This document shows, piece after piece, positions 1 to 4,712 of a stretch of 16,004 nucleotides of DNA (within the stretch, counting starts at the first letter, position 1; each line of letters begins with the position of its first letter). The notes under the pieces were generated by a model. That model made no database searches. It saw nothing but the letters and a program-made list of their open reading frames with translations, and had not been told where the DNA came from. Source of the stretch: CADEED01 sp044871085 (GTDB lineage Bacteria > Pseudomonadota > Gammaproteobacteria > Steroidobacterales > Steroidobacteraceae); contig JBIOZI010000265.1 in the NCBI GenBank assembly GCA_044871085.1, forward strand, positions 1 to 16,004. Reading direction: 5' to 3'. The position numbers and the translations under genes are program-made.

Positions 1-164
1 TCGTAGTGGTTCATGAATTCTTTGAGACGCGCGGTGACGTGCGCGCGCTCGGCGTCTTCGGAGGCCGCGCGCGCGGGCGCGGAGAAGCCGGCGGCGAGCA
101 CCGTGAGCGTGAGCAGCGCGGCGGTGAGGCCTGCGCGGCGCGCGGCGGAGTGAAAATGCAGCAT
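1..164 (-). CDS. Secreted protein, N-terminal fragment (gene runs off the left edge)
   Basis: An open frame runs from an ATG at 164 down to base 1 with no stop, giving 54 residues of an incomplete protein. The N-terminus looks like a Sec signal peptide: two arginines (RR, residues 9-10), a hydrophobic core around residues 13-27 (LTAALLTLTVLAAGF), and an Ala-rich probable cleavage site near ARA-A (about 31-34). The mature part starts with a charged, probably helical stretch (SEDAERAHVTARLKEF). This resembles the first helix of SnoaL/NTF2-like periplasmic proteins, but too little is visible to assign a family. A weak AGGGAT lies about 9 nt before the ATG. A TATATA at 255-260 could be part of its promoter, but I see no matching -35. 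Confidence 0.6.
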   Translation of the reverse strand, partial: MLHFHSAARRAGLTAALLTLTVLAAGFSAPARAASEDAERAHVTARLKEFMNHY

Positions 165-309
165 GTTTTTCGATCCCTGGATGTGAAATCGGGCGTTGTT
201 CAGACGCGGTTGGAACGGGTTGGGTTGCAGGGGCCGGCATGACGCTGCAGGGCCTATATAGATGAGTGGGGTTTTTCGACCGTAAGTTGCTGATTTCGGG
301 GTCGATTGC

Positions 310-338
310 TTGACGGATTCCGGAGCCGACGCCAGAAT
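310..338 (+). promoter_or_regulatory. Sigma70-type promoter of the tRNA-Asn gene
   Basis: A TTGACG -35 box (310-315) is followed after exactly 17 nt by CAGAAT (333-338, 4 of 6 matches to TATAAT). A GC-only stretch (GCGCGCCC, 339-346) follows as discriminator, about 25 nt before the tRNA 5' end. A GC-rich discriminator is typical of stringently controlled stable-RNA promoters; its use here is inferred. Confidence 0.65.
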
Positions 339-362
339 GCGCGCCCTCTCAAGGCTCTCAGT

Positions 363-438
363 TCCCTGGTAGCTCAGTCGGTAGAGCGTCGGACTGTTAA
401 TCCGTTGGTCGTTGGTTCGAGTCCAACCCAGGGAGCCA
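363..438 (+). tRNA. tRNA-Asn (anticodon GTT)
   Basis: A 76-nt cloverleaf can be folded by eye. The acceptor stem is TCCCTGG (363-369) with CCAGGGA (428-434), followed by discriminator G435 and an encoded CCA (436-438). The anticodon loop is CTGTTAA with anticodon GTT at 396-398 (tRNA position 34). The T arm is GTTGG-TTCGAGT-CCAAC. It reads asparagine codons AAC/AAU. Its 3' end faces the accessory block that follows, and tRNA 3' ends are common integration sites. I could not find a second copy of the tRNA 3' end inside the window. No clear terminator follows it. Confidence 0.97.
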
Positions 439-551
439 CTTGATACCCACGGGATCTCCTCCCCGCTCCCACCAGCCCCATTCGCACACGATCGACGCCA
501 CTGCAGACGCAGTCCAGGCCGCTGAAAATTCAAAATTTGGAGCTCAGCACC

Positions 552-740
552 GTGACGATCGACGAAAAACCAGCGTTTCTGCGCGCGCAGCGCCTCGAAA
601 TCACGCCGCAGGCAGGGTTCCAACGCGAGGTTCGCGCGAACATCGCGCCGCCAACGGCCCAACAACTGCCCGGCGATATCCAGTTTGCCATCGGACAGTT
701 AGTCGCATTGATAGACAAGCACCTGGCGGATCATAGATAG
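552..740 (+). CDS. Small hypothetical protein (62 aa), doubtful
   Basis: A GTG at 552 is preceded 9 nt upstream by GGAG (539-542) and opens a 62-codon frame ending in TAG at 738-740. An in-frame TTG at 537 would add five residues but has no ribosome binding site. The product is soluble, with no membrane segment, and ends in an amphipathic helix-like stretch (FAIGQLVALIDKHLADHR). I do not recognise the family. Third-position GC is high but not decisive, and the opposite strand is also open here, so this may be a chance frame or the end of a decayed gene in the tRNA-adjacent block. Confidence 0.3.
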   Translation: MTIDEKPAFLRAQRLEITPQAGFQREVRANIAPPTAQQLPGDIQFAIGQLVALIDKHLADHR

Positions 741-777
741 TTAGGCTCCGATGCCCGAACTCTTCAGGCGCCCTACA

Positions 778-909
778 ATGACTCCCACGAACAAAAGTTT
801 CTCGCGCGTGGCGTAGCCGCCGGCACACTCGTAGGCCTGCCATCGGCTTCATCATCGTGTTGTTCGTCGCCGTGAAACCGCATCTCTTCGCAGGCGTTAT
901 TCAGCAGGC
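778..909 (+). pseudogene. Possible remnant of a small membrane-protein gene
   Basis: An ATG at 778 starts MTPTNKSFSRVA and stops at once. Adding one base near 812 and shifting frame again near 838 would continue it as a Gly/Ala/Val-rich stretch and then a hydrophobic segment, AIGFIIVLFVAVKPHLF (frame 839-889). That would resemble a one-helix membrane protein. The frame then runs into the 20-bp palindrome at 910-929. Two shifts in 30 bases make this speculative; a non-coding spacer is the alternative. Nothing else is visible in 741-896. Confidence 0.2.
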
Positions 910-2177
910 GACGTTCCAGCTGGAACGTCCTTCCCCCGCCTCGCCTGCTGGAGCAGCACCTCCACGCCGAGGCCGCAGTCCATTCGCTCGCCCGCCCACT
1001 TGTTCACGAGCTTTCCAGCCGGTAGCTGGGTCCAATCTCCCAGCGGCTGTGTGAACCCGGGCGCGACACTGTCGACGGAATCGCCGTTCGGTTTGCAAAA
1101 CCTCAAAGCGCCGTCGTCGATGATCTCGATTCGAATACCGCCCTCGTGCACGGCACGGTGGTGGAACTGGCACAGCGAAACGAGATTGGACGGCTTCGTC
1201 TCGCCGCCGTTGGCCCAATGCTCGACGTGGTGCGCGTCGACGTAGCGCGTGTTCGCGCAGCCGGGGAAACGGCAGCCTTTGTCGCGTGCGTTTAGCACGC
1301 GACGCAGTGGCGCCGAGATCGTGCGCGTCTTGCGACCGACATTGAGCGGCTCACCGTCATCGTTCTCCACCAGCGTAACGATGCTGGCGTCGCAGGAAAG
1401 TCGACGGGCCGTCTCCGCAGGCATCGCAGGGCCATGCTCGAACTCGCAGCACCCCGCCGCGCGTTCACGCAGCGTCTCTTCCGCCACGTGCACCACGATC
1501 TGAAAGCGCTCGGCGCCGGCGGCTTCGATGGCGCCATGCGCCAGGAAGCTCTCGGCCACCAGCGCCAATGCATCCGCGCGGCGCGCGCTGAACGACACCC
1601 GCTGCTGCGACGTTCCAGCCGGAACGTCCTTCGGCAGTTCCTGCACCGCGAGATCGAGCGCCTTCATGATCCGCGCGCCCGCCTCCGCCGGCAGCCGGCA
1701 GCTCAGCACCAGCGAGCCGTCGTCGTCGTATCGAAAGCTCACCGCCCGGTTTTGCTGCTGGCGCGCCTCGCGCGACAGCTCCTCGGCCTCCTGGCAACGG
1801 CGATACGCGCGCACCAGCTTCTCCACGTGCTGCGCGGTGCCATGCTCGGCGATCATCAGCAGGTAGTCCTCGGTCGCAGGTTCCGCGACGCGCGTGATCT
1901 CCCGCACCTTGGAGTAGCTCAACTTTCCACAGGCCATCGCCGCCGAGATCTTGGGCAGCTTCCCGAGCGCATGCGCGACGCGCACTTTCTCCCGCGCCGC
2001 ACCCAGCGCAATGCCGCACTTCCAGTTGAGCCAATGGGCGCACGACTGCGTCGCGCCATCCGACCAGCCGTTGCGCCGGTCGTATTCGGCCACCATCAGC
2101 AGCCAGCGGTGGTTTGCCGCGTTGAGATGCCCAGCCAGAGTGCAGATGTCCACCGCGAGCTCATCGATCGAACGCAT
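897..2177 (-). CDS. DUF222 / HNH endonuclease-domain protein (13E12-repeat family type)
   Basis: The product has 426 residues. The N-terminal two thirds are helical and DUF222-like (about residues 5-240). The C-terminal HNH nuclease fold has the zinc cysteine pair C302 and C307 (CRFPGC), the HH pair 316-317 (VDAHHVEHWANGGET), and SLCQFHHRAVHE (C336, H339/H340, H344). HNH proteins cut DNA with a single metal in a beta-beta-alpha fold; the biological role of DUF222-HNH proteins is poorly known and many are mobile or multicopy. I chose ATG 2177 because ACGGAG lies about 7 nt upstream; a TTG at 2249 would add 24 residues without support. The octapeptide KDVPAGTS occurs twice (183-190 and 416-423), encoded by near-identical palindromic DNA at 1609-1628 and 910-929. 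The second copy is almost at the C-terminus. Confidence 0.88.
   Translation of the reverse strand: MRSIDELAVDICTLAGHLNAANHRWLLMVAEYDRRNGWSDGATQSCAHWLNWKCGIALGAAREKVRVAHALGKLPKISAAMACGKLSYSKVREITRVAEPATEDYLLMIAEHGTAQHVEKLVRAYRRCQEAEELSREARQQQNRAVSFRYDDDGSLVLSCRLPAEAGARIMKALDLAVQELPKDVPAGTSQQRVSFSARRADALALVAESFLAHGAIEAAGAERFQIVVHVAEETLRERAAGCCEFEHGPAMPAETARRLSCDASIVTLVENDDGEPLNVGRKTRTISAPLRRVLNARDKGCRFPGCANTRYVDAHHVEHWANGGETKPSNLVSLCQFHHRAVHEGGIRIEIIDDGALRFCKPNGDSVDSVAPGFTQPLGDWTQLPAGKLVNKWAGERMDCGLGVEVLLQQARRGKDVPAGTSPAE
910..929. repeat. 20-bp perfect palindrome, copy 1 (3' end of the HNH gene)
   Basis: GACGTTCCAGCTGGAACGTC equals its own reverse complement. Together with flanks (909-933) it matches 1608-1632 at 24 of 25 bases. 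On the coding strand of the HNH gene it encodes part of the peptide KDVPAGTS just before the stop codon. Confidence 0.9.
1609..1628. repeat. 20-bp near-perfect palindrome, copy 2 (inside the HNH gene)
   Basis: GACGTTCCAGCCGGAACGTC differs from copy 1 at one base (T to C near the centre), which breaks one symmetry pair. It encodes KDVPAGTS at residues 183-190, within the DUF222 part and next to a probable loop (QELP before, QQR after), where an inserted peptide could be tolerated. Confidence 0.88.
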
Positions 2178-2214
2178 TGTCTGCTCCGTGTATGACGGTG
2201 CTGTGTATGCGTAC

Positions 2215-2249
2215 AGTATACGCGTCGGCTCGAGCCGATGCCTCGTCAA
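2215..2249 (-). promoter_or_regulatory. Possible promoter/operator upstream of the HNH gene
   Basis: On the minus strand TATACT (2220-2215) is a good -10 match, 37 nt before the ATG at 2177. TTGACG (2249-2244) would be the -35, but the spacer is 23 nt, too long for a normal sigma70 promoter. Between them lies a perfect 14-bp palindrome, TCGGCTCGAGCCGA (2225-2238), which could be an operator. The boxes are seen; function is a guess. Confidence 0.3.
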
Positions 2250-2418
2250 ACGCTATGTTTTCCGATGAATTCGGAACACTCACGCTTCACCCTCGATGCG
2301 GCTTTCCCCGTGAAAAATGCGGCGCGCGACTAACTACGAGCATCACCCAAGGATTCCCACAATTGTGTCCGTGGCTCACTTCGGTAATCTCGCTGGCAGT
2401 TTTCAGGGAGGAAATGAA

Positions 2419-2883
2419 ATGGCCACTACGACTACGGACCTCTATCGTTCCGTCATGGGCAAGGAGAGGGGCTTCAGGATCCAGATCGGCAAGAATCCGG
2501 GCAACGACATCCTCGACCCGCGCTGGGAATCCACGCAGTACTACAGCAACAAGCTCGGGCGATTGGTCACGAGCAATGCGGACGTGACGGTCGTCCAGGG
2601 CGAAAGCGAGCCGGAAGTGCTGCCCGAAGGTGGGACGTCATTGCACGACGTCAGCGGCTGGTTCCCAACACCCGAGTTCTGGATTCCCACGGGCACCGAA
2701 TATTCCGATGAGATCTTCATCCGCAAGGACAGAGACCGGAAAACCAACCCGAAAGGCACCGTATCGGGCTTTCACTATCAGCTCGAGCCACGGACGCGCA
2801 TGACGGTGCTGACATTCAAGGGATATTTGTCGAATATGGTACGGGCGGCCGTTGCCCGCCAGTGCGAGCTGGTCGAAAAATAG
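2419..2883 (+). CDS. tse2: Tse2-type ADP-ribosyltransferase-fold toxin
   Basis: The product has 154 residues, close to the 158 of Pseudomonas aeruginosa Tse2, a cytoplasm-acting type VI secretion effector with an ADP-ribosyltransferase-like fold. From memory of that protein the same landmarks appear in the same order: DLYRSV at 7-12 (Tse2 DLYRAV-like), GTS at 72-74 (a Tse2 region reported as needed for toxicity), FWIPTGTE at 87-94 (Tse2 FVIPDGTD), FHY at 118-120 (Tse2 THY) and YLSNMVRAAVARQ at 136-148 (Tse2 HLDNFVRNAIRRQ). ATG 2419 is chosen over in-frame upstream codons because GGGAGG (2406-2411) lies about 8 nt before it. The next gene, 18 nt downstream, matches the Tse2 antidote Tsi2, which strongly supports the call. 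No signal peptide, PAAR or VgrG part is present, and no secretion genes lie in the window, so it may be an Hcp-carried effector or a free-standing toxin-antitoxin module. Confidence 0.85.
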   Translation: MATTTTDLYRSVMGKERGFRIQIGKNPGNDILDPRWESTQYYSNKLGRLVTSNADVTVVQGESEPEVLPEGGTSLHDVSGWFPTPEFWIPTGTEYSDEIFIRKDRDRKTNPKGTVSGFHYQLEPRTRMTVLTFKGYLSNMVRAAVARQCELVEK

Positions 2884-2901
2884 TCAATCGCAAGGATCGT
2901 T

Positions 2902-3132
2902 ATGCCCGAAATCAACAATCGAACCATGTGCATCGCGATCCAGGCCATCGCCTCGGAAATCCGGATGCTTCGCGAGGCGGTCTCGACCGGCGAGGCCGAC
3001 ACCGACGAAATGCAGTTGCTCGAAGACTACGTGGCCGCGGCGGAGGACCTCGAGCACGCGTATGACAGCGCCGCCGAGACCGTGCTCAACCTGCCGCCGT
3101 ACGACATGCTGGTGGGGGCCGGAGGCCGCTGA
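2902..3132 (+). CDS. tsi2: Tsi2-type immunity protein (antidote of Tse2)
   Basis: The product has 76 residues; P. aeruginosa Tsi2 has 77. From memory the shared landmarks are CIAIQAIASEIRML at 10-23 (Tsi2 VAIQCVAARTREL), AAAEDLEHAYDSA at 45-57 (Tsi2 LAADDLKNAYEQA) and the C-terminal NLPPYDML at 63-70 (Tsi2 GLPPYDRL). Tsi2 is an acidic helical protein that binds and blocks Tse2 in the cytoplasm; this protein is likewise acidic and predicted helical. The ATG at 2902 has AAGGA about 6 nt upstream. It starts 18 nt after the toxin stop codon on the same strand, so the two are probably one transcript, toxin first, as in tse2-tsi2. Immunity function is inferred from this match and position. Confidence 0.85.
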   Translation: MPEINNRTMCIAIQAIASEIRMLREAVSTGEADTDEMQLLEDYVAAAEDLEHAYDSAAETVLNLPPYDMLVGAGGR

Positions 3133-3153
3133 CGCATCTGCGGCGCGAACGCA

Positions 3154-3177
3154 GCGGCCGGGCGTACAATCGGCCGC
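3154..3177 (+). promoter_or_regulatory. Inverted repeat with -10-like box abutting the SRAP start codon
   Basis: GCGGCCG (3154-3160) and CGGCCGC (3171-3177) are perfect 7-bp complementary arms separated by 10 nt, and the right arm ends at the base before the ATG (3178). The 10-nt centre contains TACAAT (3165-3170), a good -10 match. Its place 7 nt before the ATG, with no Shine-Dalgarno sequence, suggests a leaderless transcript. A repressor site covering the promoter or a start-blocking hairpin are both possible. A further weak repeat, CTGCG-N7-CGCAG (3138-3154), lies just upstream. Confidence 0.45.
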
Positions 3178-4107
3178 ATGTGTTACTCCGCCCAGCTTCA
3201 AGCGGCGTACATGGAGTACCGCCGGCGCACCGGCGCCGAAATGGACATCGACCAATTCGTGGAGATCTTCGGCGCACGCGTCGCGGATTCGAGCATCCGC
3301 ATCCCGCGCTCCGTGGAGCGCTGGTTCGATGAGCCCAAGACCGAGGCGGAGCGCAAGGTCAAGGCGTTCATAGATCAATACCGGGCCGCCGAGACCGCGA
3401 AGCTCGAGCGCGAGACGTTCGTCCAGCGCAAGCGATTGGCGGATGCGGAGCGTACTCTCGCGACCAAGCCCACGAAGGCGGCGGCGGAGAGCAAGCGCAT
3501 CGCCACTAACAAGGTGGAGGCCGCCCTCACCCGGCTGGAGCGGCTCAAGGCGACGAAACCGCATCCGGCGGAGGCGCGCATCTTTCCGATGCACTATGCG
3601 CCGATCGTGTTTCAGGACGACGGACGGCGCGTGCTGCGTCTCGCGCGGTATCACTGCCGCAAGCCCGATGAGCCCGCGCACATCGATCGAAAATTTCCGG
3701 GGCTCTACAACGCGCGGCGGGACAGCCTGGGCAAGTACTGGCGCGAGCAGTTCGGCGCGACGCATGCCGTGATGCTGGTGGAGTCGTTTTTCGAGAACGT
3801 GGAGCGCGAGGGCAAGAACCAGGTGCTGCACTTCGTTCCGAAGCCGGCGGGGACGATGTTGATTGCGTGTCTGTGCGCGCAGTGGCGGGACCCGCAAGGC
3901 GGCTCGCCGTTGCTGTCGTTCGCGGCGATTACGGATGAGCCGCCGCCGGAAGTAGCCGCGGCAGGACATGACCGCATGATCGTGAATCTGAAGCCGGAGC
4001 ACGTGGATGCGTGGCTGTCGCCGGCGGGAAGGCCGTTGGAGGAGCTACAGGCGATCCTTGCGGATCGCGAGGCGCCGTATTATGAGCATGAAGTGATGGC
4101 GGCCTGA
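3178..4107 (+). CDS. SRAP-family protein (abasic-site-binding, YedK/HMCES type)
   Basis: The product has 309 residues against about 220 in E. coli YedK. It starts MCYSAQ, giving the Cys2 that in the family is exposed after Met removal and forms a thiazolidine crosslink with abasic sites in single-stranded DNA. Other active-site elements are present: LYNARRDSL (N178 in 177-184), VESFFE (E206) and GHDRMIV (H264). The fold core begins near RIFPMHYAPIV (134-144). The extra length is a charged, probably helical section at about residues 46-130 (rich in Lys, Arg, Glu, Ala) between the catalytic Cys and the core, unlike YedK. The family protects cells from abasic lesions; SOS association is historical and I see no LexA box here. 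The next gene, a TIR protein, starts 4 nt after the stop, so they are probably co-translated. Confidence 0.88.
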   Translation: MCYSAQLQAAYMEYRRRTGAEMDIDQFVEIFGARVADSSIRIPRSVERWFDEPKTEAERKVKAFIDQYRAAETAKLERETFVQRKRLADAERTLATKPTKAAAESKRIATNKVEAALTRLERLKATKPHPAEARIFPMHYAPIVFQDDGRRVLRLARYHCRKPDEPAHIDRKFPGLYNARRDSLGKYWREQFGATHAVMLVESFFENVEREGKNQVLHFVPKPAGTMLIACLCAQWRDPQGGSPLLSFAAITDEPPPEVAAAGHDRMIVNLKPEHVDAWLSPAGRPLEELQAILADREAPYYEHEVMAA

Positions 4108-4111
4108 GCAG

Positions 4112-4687
4112 GTGAGCCTGTTCACCGAAAACGAGTTGCGTCGCCGCGCAACGCGCGCGACCACGCTTGCGAAGTCCGCGGGCATCTTGCTCGAAGAAAA
4201 GGCCGCGTCAGCGAAGTCTACGGGCCAGTTCGATATCTTTCTTTCTCATACTTTTTCCGACAGAGAGCTGATCCTCGGCGCCTGGCTGGCGCTGGAGGAC
4301 CTTGGCCATGTCGTTTATGTAGATTGGATACATGACAAACACCTGAGCCGCGAACACGTCTCAAATGCCACTGCGCAGACGCTTCGAGCACGGCTCTCGA
4401 GTAGCAAGTGCGTGTTCTATGCGACTACTTCCCAAAGCAGTCAGTCCAAGTGGATGCCGTGGGAGCTGGGGTTCAAAGATGGGCAAAACCAGCGATGTGC
4501 GATCCTGCCCGTCGTAAAGGGATTGCAGACGAGCTTTGATGGACTGGAATATCTGGGCATCTATCCGTACGTTTCGCAGGATCGTGCGGAAGGTGAGCGC
4601 GAAGAGCAGCTTTGGATCAATTCATCCCCCACGTGTTACGTGTCCTTCAAGAACTGGCTGAAAGGCAGGAATCCGACAGAACGATGA
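4112..4687 (+). CDS. TIR-domain protein (putative NAD+-consuming or nucleotide-signalling enzyme)
   Basis: The product has 191 residues. The TIR domain spans about 39-125: FDIFLSH (40-46), the box-2-like LGHVVYVDW (64-72), and SKWMPWELG (112-120), whose E118 fits the catalytic glutamate of the S-x-x-x-x-W-E type motif. TIR proteins of bacteria commonly cleave NAD+ or make cyclic ADP-ribose signals, often in anti-phage defence, though some have other roles. Residues 1-38 form a basic helical extension. There is no membrane segment or second recognised domain; the tail (about 126-191) is not assigned. The GTG start at 4112 follows the SRAP stop by 4 nt and has no clear ribosome binding site, so it probably depends on translational coupling. 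The gene has more AT-rich stretches (for example 4225-4260) than its neighbours, consistent with transfer. It ends 25 nt from the convergent kinase gene. Confidence 0.85.
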   Translation: MSLFTENELRRRATRATTLAKSAGILLEEKAASAKSTGQFDIFLSHTFSDRELILGAWLALEDLGHVVYVDWIHDKHLSREHVSNATAQTLRARLSSSKCVFYATTSQSSQSKWMPWELGFKDGQNQRCAILPVVKGLQTSFDGLEYLGIYPYVSQDRAEGEREEQLWINSSPTCYVSFKNWLKGRNPTER

Positions 4688-4712
4688 GCGCATACACGCG
4701 ATGCGCATCCCC

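Noticed and set aside
363..438. Duplicate tRNA-Asn 3' end as an attR site within the window
   Set aside because: I searched by eye for the T-arm/acceptor sequence and found no second copy; short partial matches such as TTCGAGTC near 10470 do not extend.
2358..2367. Palindrome CACAATTGTG upstream of tse2 as an operator or promoter
   Set aside because: Only 10 bp long, and the nearby boxes (TTGTGT, TAATCT) each match consensus at 3 of 6 positions; too weak to annotate.
3138..3154. LexA (SOS) box before the SRAP gene
   Set aside because: CTG and CAG are present but the spacing and inner bases do not match the CTGT-N8-ACAG consensus.
2884..4002. 372-codon minus-strand frame opposite tsi2 and SRAP
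   Set aside because: The sense strand carries recognised conserved motifs in both genes; the antisense protein is Arg/Leu/His-biased with no family.
4112..4687. Thoeris defence system
   Set aside because: The TIR protein has a neighbour of the SRAP family, and no ThsA-type (SIR2/SLOG) gene is in the window.
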